Positions 1-7,715 of a stretch of 47,742 bases of DNA are shown here, in pieces. The number at the start of each line of letters is the position of its first letter. Position 1 is the first letter of the stretch. The notes below the pieces were generated by a model. It had not been told where the DNA came from. It ran no database searches and worked only from the letters and a program-made list of their open reading frames with translations. Source of the DNA: Clostridia bacterium (GTDB taxonomy: Bacteria; Bacillota; Clostridia; Oscillospirales; Acutalibacteraceae); NCBI GenBank assembly GCA_017433225.1, contig JAFRHS010000009.1:1-47742 (forward strand), read 5' to 3'. The position numbers and the translations under genes are program-made.

Positions 1-579
1 CCGAGCCGTCTGTCTCTGTACGTCGCGTCCGCGGTCGACTCCAGGACCATCCTCGATATGACCGGCGCGGAAAAACTGCTCGGCAACGGCGACCTTCTCT
101 TCAATCCCGTCGGCGTGTCGAAACCGACCAGGATCCAGGGCTGCTACTCGGAGGACAAAGAGATCGAAAGGGTCGTCACGTTCATCAAGAGCCAGGAAGA
201 GTCCGAATACGATGAATCCATCATCAAGGACATCGAAGCGGCCGCGGCTGCCACCGAAAACGCCAACCAGAAGGGCGGCGGAGTCAATGCCCCGTCCGGC
301 GGCGACGGCTCCGACGACCTCTTCGAGCAGGCCATCCAGGTGGTCCTCGAAGCCGGTCAGGCCTCGACGTCCATGCTCCAGCGGAAACTCGGCGTCGGCT
401 ATGCCCGCGCCGGCCGCATCATCGATGAACTGGAAGAACACGGCATCATCGGTGAGTACCAGGGCTCCAAGCCCAGAGCGGTTCTGATCACGAAGCAACA
501 GTGGCTCGAACGCAACGCCATGTCCGGCGATGTGGACGACGGCACCGCCGCCGCCATCGAGCTGGGGTTGGAAGATTAA
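1..579 (+). CDS. ftsK: DNA translocase FtsK/SpoIIIE, C-terminal part (5' end outside window)
   Basis: Only the last ~192 residues are present, open from base 1. The first residues read like the end of the FtsK RecA-like motor (VDSRTILDM, then GAEKLLGNGDLLF). After an acidic, Ala/Gly-rich linker (about residues 70-105) comes the winged-helix gamma domain (QASTSMLQRKLGVGYARAG), which in this family recognises the polar KOPS/SRS DNA sequences. FtsK/SpoIIIE pumps chromosomal DNA through the division septum or sporulation septum. The N-terminal membrane part and the Walker motifs lie upstream of the window, so whether it is FtsK- or SpoIIIE-like cannot be told. A strong terminator follows 13 bases after the stop. 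Confidence 0.93.
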   Translation, partial: PSRLSLYVASAVDSRTILDMTGAEKLLGNGDLLFNPVGVSKPTRIQGCYSEDKEIERVVTFIKSQEESEYDESIIKDIEAAAAATENANQKGGGVNAPSGGDGSDDLFEQAIQVVLEAGQASTSMLQRKLGVGYARAGRIIDELEEHGIIGEYQGSKPRAVLITKQQWLERNAMSGDVDDGTAAAIELGLED

Positions 580-592
580 GCAAAAAAATGCT

Positions 593-624
593 AAAATGAC
601 GTGGGAGAGATCCCGCGTCATTTT
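593..624 (+). terminator. Rho-independent terminator after ftsK
   Basis: A 14-bp stem (593-606 pairs with 611-624, one G-U pair) with a GAGA tetraloop. The stem ends in AAAA/TTTT, so the T-tract is the 3' arm itself and the element could also act on the minus strand. Confidence 0.75.
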
Positions 625-646
625 GAGTTCTGAGAGGAGAGAGACC

Positions 647-1642
647 ATGCTGCGTCCCGTGAAATCGATTCTTGCCGGTTTTTTGGCTCTGGTAGTTTTG
701 GGCCTCTCCGCACTGTTTACCTTCGGGCAAAAAATCAATGAAAACCTCCCGGACTGGAACGACGTCTACGAGTTCTTCGGTATGGCGGAGGAGATCGAAA
801 AAGGGGAGGTCTACGACCAGCCCTTCACCATGAGTTTCCTCGATGTGGGGCAGGGCTCCGCGACGCTCATCCACTGCAAGGACCCGGACTTCACGATGCT
901 CGTGGACACCGGAGAGCAGGGGAATGACGGCGTCATCCAGGAGGAACTGAAGCGCCTCGGGACGAGACGGCTCGACTATGTGGTCCTGAGCCATCCGCAC
1001 TCCGACCACGTCGGCAGTTTCCCGGAACTCGTAAAGTCGAACCTCAGTATCAAAAACGTCATGCTGCCGATCGTCGACCAGGACCGTCTCGGAGAGGATA
1101 CGGCGCTCTACCGCGTCATCCTCGGCTCCATTCGGAGTTCCGGCGCGAAGATCGTCACTGCGAAGCCCGGCAAGCGCCTCGTCTTCGACGCAAAACGGTC
1201 CGACAAAAAGGTCACGGTCGAAGTCCTCGGACCCATCGGCGGCAAGGAAAACCAGTATCAGGACTTCCTCAACAACCGCTCGGTCTTCGTCAAGGTTTCC
1301 TATGGCGATGTATCGGTCCTGCTCACCGGAGACGGCGAATATCAGGAGGAGATGGACGTCATCGACTGGCTGAACTCCGAGGAGGGCAAGGCCTCCGGCA
1401 TTTCCGCACAGTCCACGATCTATGTCGCCGGCCACCACGGCTCGCACACGTCGAGCTCGCGCCGCTTCCTCGCGGTCGTCAAGCCGCGCTACGGCATCAT
1501 CAGCTGCGCGAAAGACAATGAATTCGGCCACCCGCACGACTCCGTCCTCGAAAACTTTAAGGACGTGAACGCCCGGACCTACCGCACCGATGAACTCGGC
1601 ACCATCGTCATCGGCACCGACGGCAAAACGTTAGTCAACTGA
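647..1642 (+). CDS. Membrane-anchored metallo-beta-lactamase-fold hydrolase (ComEC/Rec2-like domain)
   Basis: 331 residues from ATG 647, preceded by GAGAGGAGAGAG; a longer frame back to 530 would overlap ftsK and its terminator, so it is not preferred. Residues 7-27 form one hydrophobic N-terminal segment (signal anchor), so the enzyme domain probably faces outward. The MBL core starts at SFLDVGQGSATLI (63-75) and carries the metal motif HPHSDH (H116, H118, D120, H121), a later TGDGE acidic motif and GHHGSHTS near the end. This pattern is the stand-alone version of the ComEC C-terminal domain, a family proposed to act on DNA or other phosphodiesters. The actual substrate is unknown. No competence genes are adjacent. 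Single-gene unit between two terminators. Confidence 0.85.
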   Translation: MLRPVKSILAGFLALVVLGLSALFTFGQKINENLPDWNDVYEFFGMAEEIEKGEVYDQPFTMSFLDVGQGSATLIHCKDPDFTMLVDTGEQGNDGVIQEELKRLGTRRLDYVVLSHPHSDHVGSFPELVKSNLSIKNVMLPIVDQDRLGEDTALYRVILGSIRSSGAKIVTAKPGKRLVFDAKRSDKKVTVEVLGPIGGKENQYQDFLNNRSVFVKVSYGDVSVLLTGDGEYQEEMDVIDWLNSEEGKASGISAQSTIYVAGHHGSHTSSSRRFLAVVKPRYGIISCAKDNEFGHPHDSVLENFKDVNARTYRTDELGTIVIGTDGKTLVN

Positions 1643-1654
1643 TCCACATAACAA

Positions 1655-1685
1655 AAAGCCCCTCGCTTGAGGGGCTTTCGTTTTT
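1655..1685 (+). terminator. Rho-independent terminator
   Basis: 10-bp stem AAAGCCCCTC/GAGGGGCTTT (1655-1664 with 1669-1678), loop GCTT, followed by CGTTTTT. It ends the metallo-hydrolase gene and, read on the minus strand, would stop transcripts coming through pepF and the repeat element. Confidence 0.85.
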
Positions 1686-1690
1686 ATTCG

Positions 1691-1857
1691 TTGTTTCCGG
1701 TTTTCCACCTTAGAAAACGAGGCGAGGGGAGGAGGAATGAGTGCCGCAGAGACGCTTGGGGGAAAGCTCCAGAGCAACTGCGGACGGGCGCGCGGTTCGG
1801 CATGGCAAGTGGCTCGGCGGCCTCTTCCGACGGAACCCGATCGAAAACCGGAAACAA
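1691..1857. repeat. Interspersed element, copy A (MITE-like or structured RNA), 167 bp
   Basis: Sits exactly between pepF (its stop codon is at 1860-1862, minus strand) and the terminator at 1655. Its ends are a perfect 15-bp inverted repeat (1691-1705 with 1843-1857). The core (about 1719-1842) closely matches 31585-31706; for example both contain GAGTGCCGCAGAGACGCTTG and GGGCGCGCGGTTCGG. No coding frame is conserved between the copies. The core has internal complementarity, such as CCGCAG/CTGCGG. The 5' arm GTTTTC can also pair with the nearer GAAAAC at 1713-1718. Both copies lie directly behind the stop codon of a minus-strand gene. It could be a non-autonomous mobile element or a 3'-UTR RNA. 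Confidence 0.75.
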
Positions 1858-1859
1858 AA

Positions 1860-3695
1860 CTACAGGCGCTCGGCGAGGGCCTCGGCCTCGGCAAGGACGC
1901 TGGCAAACTTCCCGAGCGCAGCCTTCACCGGTTCCGGTGTACTCAGGTCGACGCCGGCGATCTTCAGCTCGTCGAGCGGGTCCATGCTGCCGCCGAGTGT
2001 CAGGAACCGGAGGTACTTCCGCACGGCGGAGTCCGGGTCGGCGAGCGCGGTCTCGGTGCCGACTTCCCGGGCCTCTTTGAGGATGGCTTCCGAGAGCGCG
2101 ACGGCGGCGCTGTAACTCGTGGCGTATTTGTAGACGTAGAAGGGACGGTAGAAGTGGGGGATGCGGGCCCATTCACAGGATACCTCCTCATCCATCACGA
2201 GTTCCGGCCCGAAGTAGTCTTCGACGAGTCCGCCGTACAGCGCGTTCAGCGCGGCCGGCGTCAGAGGTTCGCCGTTTTCCGCCATGGCATGGGCGGCTTT
2301 CTCGAATTCGGCGAACATGGTCTGCCGGTAGACCGTGCCCTTGAAGTTCTCGAGGTACTGGTTCAGGAGCGCCATGCGGGCCTTCGGTTCGTCGGTGTGC
2401 TCGAGCAGGTAGTGGATGAGCAGGTTCTCGTTGACTGTAGAGGCCACTTCGGCGACGAAGATCGTGTAGTCCGCATACTGCGGCGGCTGATTGTGGTTTG
2501 AGTTCCAGGAGTGCATGGAGTGTCCCATCTCATGGATGATCGTGGACACTTCGTTGAGGCTCCCGGTGAAGTTGCAGAGGATGTACGGGTTCGAATGGTA
2601 GGTGCCGGACGAGAAGGCACCCGAGCTCTTTCCTTTGTTCGGGTAGACGTCGATCCAGCGGTCCCGGAAGGCACCGCGCACGACATCGCCGTACTCTTTG
2701 CCGAGCGGTCCGATCGCTTTCAGGATGAGGTCCTGCGCCTCTTCGTAGGTGTATTTGGTGTCAAGGTCGGCGACCAGCGGCGCGTAGACGTCGTAGTAGT
2801 GGAGCTCGTCGATCCCCAGCATCTTTTTGCGGAAATCCACGTAGCGGTACATGGTGGGCAGGTTGTCCCGGACCGCTTCGATCAGGCTGTCGTAGACAAC
2901 GGCCGGCACGTTCTCATGGGCCATGCTCATGGCGCGGGAAGAGTCGTAATGACGGGCAGCCGCCTCTGCCACATGACCTTTGACGGTGCCGCCGTAGCTC
3001 GCCGCGAACGTGTTGATGTGCTGCCGGTAGCCTTTATAGAAGCTTCGGAAGGCGTTCTCGCGCAGGACGCGGTCGCCGGACATCTGCAGGTCGATATAGC
3101 TGGAAGTCGACACTTCCGTCTCGTTGCCGTCTTTGTCGGTGACGCTGTCGAAGACCATGTCGGCATCCATCAGGTTGTCGGCGATCTCTGAGGGGGCGGC
3201 AAAGACTTCGCCGAAACTGGCGAGGAGCTGTTCCTGGTCCGCCGTCAGGGTGTGGGGCTTTGAGCGGAGCAGCCGTTCCATCGTGTATTCGTAGTCGCGC
3301 ATCGCCTCGTCGTCGCGGATGGCCTGCAGGGTCTCTTCGGGAAGAGAGAGGAGCTCCGGACGGACGAAGGACGTCTGCGTCATGGCCTCGACATATTTGC
3401 CGTAGATGCGCATATAGAGCGCCTGGGCATCTTCCGCGCGGGTGTCTTCGGAACGGCGCAGGTTCGCGTAGCAGAAGAGGTCCGAGAGGAGCAGGTCGAG
3501 TTCGGTATCGGCATCGAAGCAGGCTCTGACCGAGGCGGCATCGGTGAGCTTGCCGGCATAGGCGGCCACGTTCGCGATGCACCCGTCGAGCTTCCGGAAA
3601 TCTTCTTCAAAAGCCTCATCGGAGGCATAGAGCGTCGAGAGATCCCAGCGGTACTGTTCGTCGATCTCGTTGCGTTCTTTGAGTGGGCTAGACAT
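1860..3695 (-). CDS. pepF: Oligoendopeptidase F, M3B family metallopeptidase
   Basis: 611 residues, the usual PepF length. The ATG at 3695 has AGGAG about 9 bases upstream. The zinc motif HEMGH is at 388-392, with the third ligand Glu in FVAEVAST (E416), the classical M3 arrangement. The N-terminal half is the helical lobe (ELDLLLSDLFCYANLRRSED) seen in oligoendopeptidase F. The enzyme cuts short peptides in the cytoplasm and has no signal peptide. It reads away from the purF-like gene and ends directly at the interspersed element, which would form its 3' UTR. No peptide transporter is adjacent. Confidence 0.95.
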   Translation of the reverse strand: MSSPLKERNEIDEQYRWDLSTLYASDEAFEEDFRKLDGCIANVAAYAGKLTDAASVRACFDADTELDLLLSDLFCYANLRRSEDTRAEDAQALYMRIYGKYVEAMTQTSFVRPELLSLPEETLQAIRDDEAMRDYEYTMERLLRSKPHTLTADQEQLLASFGEVFAAPSEIADNLMDADMVFDSVTDKDGNETEVSTSSYIDLQMSGDRVLRENAFRSFYKGYRQHINTFAASYGGTVKGHVAEAAARHYDSSRAMSMAHENVPAVVYDSLIEAVRDNLPTMYRYVDFRKKMLGIDELHYYDVYAPLVADLDTKYTYEEAQDLILKAIGPLGKEYGDVVRGAFRDRWIDVYPNKGKSSGAFSSGTYHSNPYILCNFTGSLNEVSTIIHEMGHSMHSWNSNHNQPPQYADYTIFVAEVASTVNENLLIHYLLEHTDEPKARMALLNQYLENFKGTVYRQTMFAEFEKAAHAMAENGEPLTPAALNALYGGLVEDYFGPELVMDEEVSCEWARIPHFYRPFYVYKYATSYSAAVALSEAILKEAREVGTETALADPDSAVRKYLRFLTLGGSMDPLDELKIAGVDLSTPEPVKAALGKFASVLAEAEALAERL

Positions 3696-3765
3696 ATCAG
3701 TTACTCCTGTCTAATCAAGTCTTTGTTCTATTATATTGCTTTTCGGAAAAAGATAAAGATGCACA

Positions 3766-3794
3766 TTGACTTTTTGAGTCAATATATATATAAT
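3766..3794 (+). promoter_or_regulatory. Sigma-A promoter for the purF-like gene
   Basis: TTGACT (3766-3771), 17-base spacer, TATAAT (3789-3794). Both boxes are close to consensus. The -35 box lies in a small palindrome, GACTTTTTGAGTC, that could be an operator. Confidence 0.7.
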
Positions 3795-3803
3795 CTCTAC
3801 ATC

Positions 3804-3866
3804 CGGCAAAGACGTCGCGCAGTTCTTCTGTAGGACTGACTGCAAGTTTTGCCGTTTTTTGTTTTT
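3804..3866 (+). promoter_or_regulatory. Attenuator-like terminator hairpin in the purF-like leader
   Basis: Downstream of the promoter the leader folds into CGGCAAA/TTTGCCG (3804-3810 with 3848-3854), enclosing GCAGT/ACTGC (3819-3823 with 3839-3843) and a tip hairpin. It is followed by TTTTTTGTTTTTT. That is a complete intrinsic terminator between promoter and start codon, so readthrough must be controlled. No purine-riboswitch core or T-box motif was recognised, so the ligand or factor is unknown. Confidence 0.5.
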
Positions 3867-3902
3867 TATCCAGCGTTTGTCAAGATAAGGGGTTGATAAC
3901 CA

Positions 3903-5318
3903 ATGGGAGGTTTCTGTGGCGTCGCCACGAAAAGTGACTGTGTATTCGACCTGTTCTTTGGAACAGACTACCATTCGCATCTCGGTACGAGACGTGCCGG
4001 TATGATCGTGTATGGCGAGAATGGGTTCAACCGCGCCATCCACAACATTGAAAGCTCTCCGTTTCGGACGAAATTCGAGAAAGATGTCAACTCGATGCGG
4101 GGCAACCTCGGCATCGGTGTCATTTCCGACTACGAGCCGCAGCCGCTGCTGATCCGCTCGCACCACGGTCCTTACGCGCTCACGACGGTCGGCAAGATCA
4201 ACAACATCTCGGAACTGGCCGATGAGATCGTCAAAAACAGCGGTGCCCATTTCATGGAGATGAGCGGCGGTATGATCAATGCCACCGAACTCGTCGCGGC
4301 ACTCATCAATCAGCAGGACAACCTCATCGACGGCATCCGGTATGCGCAGGAACGCATCGACGGCTCCCTGTCCCTGATGCTCATGACGCCGAAAGGCGTC
4401 TATGTCGCCCGTGACAAGTGGGGAAGGACCCCCATTTTCATCGGCAAGAAGGAGGATGGGTACATCGCCACCTCCGAATCCTTCGCCTACCTCAACCTCG
4501 GTTATAAAGAGTACCGTACTGTGGGACCCGGGGAGATCGACATCCTGACGCCGGACGGTGTCACCATGCTGGTGAGACCCGGCTCCAAGATGAAGATCTG
4601 CACCTTCCTGTGGGTCTACTACGGGTACCCGACCTCTCAGTACGAGGGTGTCTCCGTCGAGACCATGCGCTACAAATGCGGTGAGCACATGGCGCGCAGA
4701 GACGGCCTCACCATCGAAGACGCCGACCTGGTCGCCGGCGTTCCGGACTCCGGCACACCCCATGCCGTCGGCTATGCCAATGAGTCCGGCATCCCCTTCA
4801 AACGCCCCTTCATCAAATATACCCCGACGTGGCCCCGGTCGTTCATGCCGACCATCCAGTCGAAGCGCGATATGATCGCCCGCATGAAGCTCATTCCCAT
4901 CACGGAACTCATCGAAGACCAGCGCCTCGTCCTCATCGACGACTCCATCGTCCGCGGGACCCAGCTGCACAACAAGACCGAATTCCTGAAGGAGAGCGGC
5001 GCTGCGCAGGTCCATGTCCGTTCGGCCTGCCCGCCCATCATGTTCGGCTGCAAATATCTCAACTTCTCCCGTTCCACCTCGGAACTCGAGCTCATTGCCC
5101 GCCGGATGGTCCGCAAGGTGGAAGGTGAGAACGTCGACCGCGCCATCCTCGACCAGTACGCCGATCCGACGACCGACCGCTACGCGCACATGCTCGACAT
5201 GATCCGCGACCAGCTGAACTTCGATTCCCTCAGCTACAACCGTCTTGACGACATGATCGATTCCGTCGGCATCGACCCCGACAAACTCTGTACCTACTGC
5301 TGGAACGGAGTCGAGTGA
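3903..5318 (+). CDS. PurF-like amidophosphoribosyltransferase paralogue with altered glutaminase site
   Basis: 471 residues. Canonical PurF makes phosphoribosylamine from PRPP and glutamine, the first step of purine synthesis. The phosphoribosyltransferase half is intact: LVLIDDSIVRGTQ (342-354) is the PRPP loop. Four cysteines at 233, 383, 463 and 466 match the 4Fe-4S ligand positions of the Bacillus enzyme. The N-terminal Ntn domain keeps a candidate nucleophile, Cys5, after a short MGGF leader. Other active-site signatures look changed: the usual RYST is near VISDY, the HNGN oxyanion motif reads TVGKIN, and the LQHRGQ-type motif reads HLGTRR. I recall similar paralogues in Clostridia and Bacteroidetes. 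It may use ammonia or have another role. No other pur genes are adjacent. Confidence 0.85.
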   Translation: MGGFCGVATKSDCVFDLFFGTDYHSHLGTRRAGMIVYGENGFNRAIHNIESSPFRTKFEKDVNSMRGNLGIGVISDYEPQPLLIRSHHGPYALTTVGKINNISELADEIVKNSGAHFMEMSGGMINATELVAALINQQDNLIDGIRYAQERIDGSLSLMLMTPKGVYVARDKWGRTPIFIGKKEDGYIATSESFAYLNLGYKEYRTVGPGEIDILTPDGVTMLVRPGSKMKICTFLWVYYGYPTSQYEGVSVETMRYKCGEHMARRDGLTIEDADLVAGVPDSGTPHAVGYANESGIPFKRPFIKYTPTWPRSFMPTIQSKRDMIARMKLIPITELIEDQRLVLIDDSIVRGTQLHNKTEFLKESGAAQVHVRSACPPIMFGCKYLNFSRSTSELELIARRMVRKVEGENVDRAILDQYADPTTDRYAHMLDMIRDQLNFDSLSYNRLDDMIDSVGIDPDKLCTYCWNGVE

Positions 5319-5335
5319 TCGAAATACGATTTCTG

Positions 5336-5368
5336 AACGCCTTATCATTTACGATAGGGCGTTCTTTT
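5336..5368 (+). terminator. Rho-independent terminator after the purF-like gene
   Basis: 11-bp stem (5336-5346 with 5353-5363, one G-U pair), six-base loop, followed by CTTTTG. It overlaps the promoter of the next operon. Confidence 0.75.
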
Positions 5369-5376
5369 GTTATAAT
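5348..5376 (+). promoter_or_regulatory. Promoter of the cobalamin-riboswitch operon
   Basis: An extended -10, TGTTATAAT (5368-5376), with a weak -35, TTTACG (5348-5353), 17 bases upstream. It lies within the preceding terminator and about 25 bases before the riboswitch. Confidence 0.55.
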
Positions 5377-5399
5377 AGCTAGTAATCGAATACAACGTT

Positions 5400-5560
5400 T
5401 GTAACTCCGCGGTGTCCGCCTGTAATGGGCGGGTGAAAAGGGAATCCGGTGCGAATCCGGAGCGATGCCGTCACTGTGTCAGGGAGTCTGCTTCATAGAT
5501 CACTGGGAAACCGGGAAGAGAAGTCAGGCGTCGATCGAAGCCAGGAGACCTGCCGGGGAG
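5400..5560 (+). promoter_or_regulatory. Cobalamin (adenosylcobalamin-class) riboswitch aptamer
   Basis: The conserved core is plain: GGGAATCCGGTGCGAATCCGG near 5440-5460, a CACTG element near 5472, and the B12 box GCCAGGAGACCTGCC at about 5540-5554. A GTCAGGC strand upstream pairs into the B12-box region. In this class, cobalamin binding lowers expression of the downstream genes, usually B12 synthesis or transport. A terminator hairpin follows at 5589, so transcriptional control is likely. Confidence 0.95.
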
Positions 5561-5588
5561 CGATGTTGACTGAGCCTGCGGTCCACAG

Positions 5589-5638
5589 GACAGAAACACT
5601 GTTTCCGAAGGACGATGGCCGTTTGCTGTCGTTTTTTT
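5589..5638 (+). terminator. Expression-platform terminator of the cobalamin riboswitch
   Basis: GACAGAAAC (5589-5597) pairs with GTTTGCTGTC (5621-5630) with one bulged base, directly followed by GTTTTTTT. It stands between the aptamer and the first start codon at 5671, as expected for a B12-dependent off switch. Confidence 0.6.
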
Positions 5639-5670
5639 CTGGATACTTATGGAAAGGAAATGAGACAAAC

Positions 5671-6576
5671 ATGAAAAACTTCAAAAAGATCCTTGGCGTC
5701 ATTCTCGCAACGTGCTTTCTGATGGCGTTCGCCACCGGTTGTAGCAAGACGGAAGAAGGCGGTTCGGAACCCGTCGATACCGGTGTGCAGAAAGACTCGT
5801 CCACTGCCATCCTGGTCGTCAGCTTCGGCACGAGTTACAACGACAGCCGCGACAAGACTATCGGCGCCGTGGAAAACGCTATCGCCAAAGCCTACCCGCA
5901 GTATGAGGTCCGCCGTGCTTTCACGAGCCAGATCATCATCGACAAGCTCAAAGAGAGAGACAACCTCTCGATCGACAATGTCCAGCAAGCGCTCGACCGC
6001 GCTGTGGCGGACGGCATCAAGACGCTCATCGTCCAGCCGACCCATCTGATGGACGGCTATGAATACAACGACCTCAAAGATGAACTCGACAACTATCAGG
6101 ACCGCTTTGACGCCATCAAGCTGGGTGCTCCGCTTCTGACTTCCGACGAGGACTTCGACAAGGTCATCGAGGCCATCACCACCAGTACCGAGTCCTTCAA
6201 CGACGGCAAGACCCTGGTCGCCTTCATGGGCCACGGCACCGAAGCGGACTCGAACGAGGTCTATGAAAAGCTCAACACGAAACTCCACGAGAAAAACTTC
6301 AAAAACTATTATATCGGCACGGTCGAAGCGCAGCCCGACGTCTGGGACGTCATGAACTATGCGGAAGACAATTCCTTCTCCACCATCGTTCTCCAGCCGC
6401 TGATGGTCGTGGCCGGTGACCATGCCAACAACGACATGGCAGGCGATGAAGAGGACTCCTGGAAGAGCATGATGACCGAAGAAGGATTCCAGGTCACGCC
6501 GGTACTGAAGGGCCTTGGCGAGATCGAAGCCATCCAGCAGATCTACGTCCAGCACGTCGCGGACGCCATGAAATAA
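5671..6576 (+). CDS. cbiK: CbiK-family sirohydrochlorin cobaltochelatase-like lipoprotein
   Basis: 301 residues from ATG 5671 (GGAAAGGA upstream). The start has a signal peptide and lipobox ATGC with Cys24, so the protein should be lipid-anchored outside the membrane. The mature part is a complete CbiK/HemH-like class II chelatase: AILVVSFGTSYNDSR, PTHLMDG, FMGHGT with His188, TVEA with Glu219, and GDHANN with His251, which match the metal-inserting His/Glu residues of CbiK. Cytoplasmic CbiK inserts cobalt into sirohydrochlorin; exported versions are known from Desulfovibrio. No corrin-synthesis gene is nearby, and the partners are importer genes, so the role may instead be binding, remetallating or demetallating tetrapyrroles at the surface. 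First gene of the riboswitch operon. Confidence 0.88.
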   Translation: MKNFKKILGVILATCFLMAFATGCSKTEEGGSEPVDTGVQKDSSTAILVVSFGTSYNDSRDKTIGAVENAIAKAYPQYEVRRAFTSQIIIDKLKERDNLSIDNVQQALDRAVADGIKTLIVQPTHLMDGYEYNDLKDELDNYQDRFDAIKLGAPLLTSDEDFDKVIEAITTSTESFNDGKTLVAFMGHGTEADSNEVYEKLNTKLHEKNFKNYYIGTVEAQPDVWDVMNYAEDNSFSTIVLQPLMVVAGDHANNDMAGDEEDSWKSMMTEEGFQVTPVLKGLGEIEAIQQIYVQHVADAMK

Positions 6577-6602
6577 GAAACTGACAATTGGAGGAACCAT
6601 CC

Positions 6603-7685
6603 ATGAAACATGCCATGAGACACGGCTGGAAAGCCCTTCTGGCGGCCATCCTGACCCTGTGCTTTGCGGTGGCCACCATGTCCGCCCTGACCCTCAGTTT
6701 TGCCGAGGGCTACGATCAGGTCGCCTCAAAATCGGATATGACGACCGTGGAAGAAGTCGGTGTCGAGGGCATGGAGCCCATCGCCCTGGCAAATGTGGAC
6801 GACGGGACCTATCGGGTCACCGTCGAGTGCAGTTCTTCCATGTTCAAGATCGAACAGGCTGACCTTGCGGTCAAAGAGGGGAAAGGCACCCTGACCCTGA
6901 CGATGAAGAGCACGACCTACCCGTACCTTTTTGCGGGTACCGCGAAAGAGGCCGCCGCTCTCAATGACCCGGCGAAATACATCGCCCACGAGGAGAACGC
7001 GGACGGGAAGTACACCTTCACGATGCCCCTTCGGGCGCTCGATGAAAGCTTCCCCTGCGCGGCATTCAGCAGCAACAAGGAGATGTGGTATGACCGCAAT
7101 CTCCTCGTCCGCGCGGACAGCCTGCCCCAGGATGCCGTGAACGTCAAACTGCCGGACTACGAAGAACTCGAGAAAGCGGCGCAGGACAAGCGCATCGCTG
7201 CCATGCAGAAAGAGCAGGAAGAGAAGCTCGCTGCCATTGCGGTGCCCGTGGACCTGCATGACGGTTCGTACACCATCGAAGTCGACATGACCGGCGGCAC
7301 CGGCCGTGCCAGCATCACGTCTCCGACCACACTGACCGTCATCCACGGGAAGGCGTATGCCACGGTCCTGTGGAGCAGCCCGAACTACGATTACATGATC
7401 GTCGGCGGCGAGAAGATCGAGCCCCGAAACGTCGAAGAGGACTCCAATTCCTCGTTCCTCATCCCCATCGAGAAGTTCGATGAACCCATCAAGGTCATCG
7501 GCGATACGACGGCGATGAGCACACCTCATGAGGTCGAGTACGAACTGACGTTCCACAAGGACACCATCAAGCGTTACAGCTCGAAGCTCTGGCTCCTGAT
7601 GATCGCCTCGCTTCTGGTCGTCCTGGCCGGCGTACTCTGCTTCTACTGGTTCTGGCATACGGACTTTGGCAGAAAAAAGCGATAA
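6603..7685 (+). CDS. Membrane-anchored surface protein with two related beta-type domains (NEAT-like, possible tetrapyrrole or metal-chelate binder)
   Basis: 360 residues from ATG 6603 with GGAGGA 7 bases upstream; a TTG at 6588 is too close to the site to be preferred. There is an N-terminal signal peptide (about 1-34). Domain 1 (about 66-185) opens DDGTYRVTVE; domain 2 (about 217-321) opens HDGSYTIEVD and includes WSSPNYDYMIVGGEK and DTTAMSTPHEVEY. A charged helix (187-212) separates them. A C-terminal TM helix (329-351) ends in a basic tail. The pattern recalls NEAT-like domains and a Firmicutes surface family often auto-named 'iron transporter' (recalled, not searched). As a neighbour of a BtuFCD-type importer it probably captures ligand at the cell surface. 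Confidence 0.7.
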   Translation: MKHAMRHGWKALLAAILTLCFAVATMSALTLSFAEGYDQVASKSDMTTVEEVGVEGMEPIALANVDDGTYRVTVECSSSMFKIEQADLAVKEGKGTLTLTMKSTTYPYLFAGTAKEAAALNDPAKYIAHEENADGKYTFTMPLRALDESFPCAAFSSNKEMWYDRNLLVRADSLPQDAVNVKLPDYEELEKAAQDKRIAAMQKEQEEKLAAIAVPVDLHDGSYTIEVDMTGGTGRASITSPTTLTVIHGKAYATVLWSSPNYDYMIVGGEKIEPRNVEEDSNSSFLIPIEKFDEPIKVIGDTTAMSTPHEVEYELTFHKDTIKRYSSKLWLLMIASLLVVLAGVLCFYWFWHTDFGRKKR

Positions 7686-7715
7686 CAATTTAGAATTTGA
7701 CCGGGAGGTGCTACC

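Noticed and set aside
1667..2501. Open frames across the interspersed element
   Set aside because: Frames differ between the two copies and are broken by a one-base length difference, so the element does not encode a protein.
3795..3902. Purine riboswitch or T-box before the purF-like gene
   Set aside because: Neither the purine aptamer core nor the T-box motif was found; only a hairpin terminator is supported.
3711..5348. Long minus-strand open frame opposite the purF-like gene
   Set aside because: It includes the promoter and terminator of the purF-like gene and shows no domain; it is a composition shadow.
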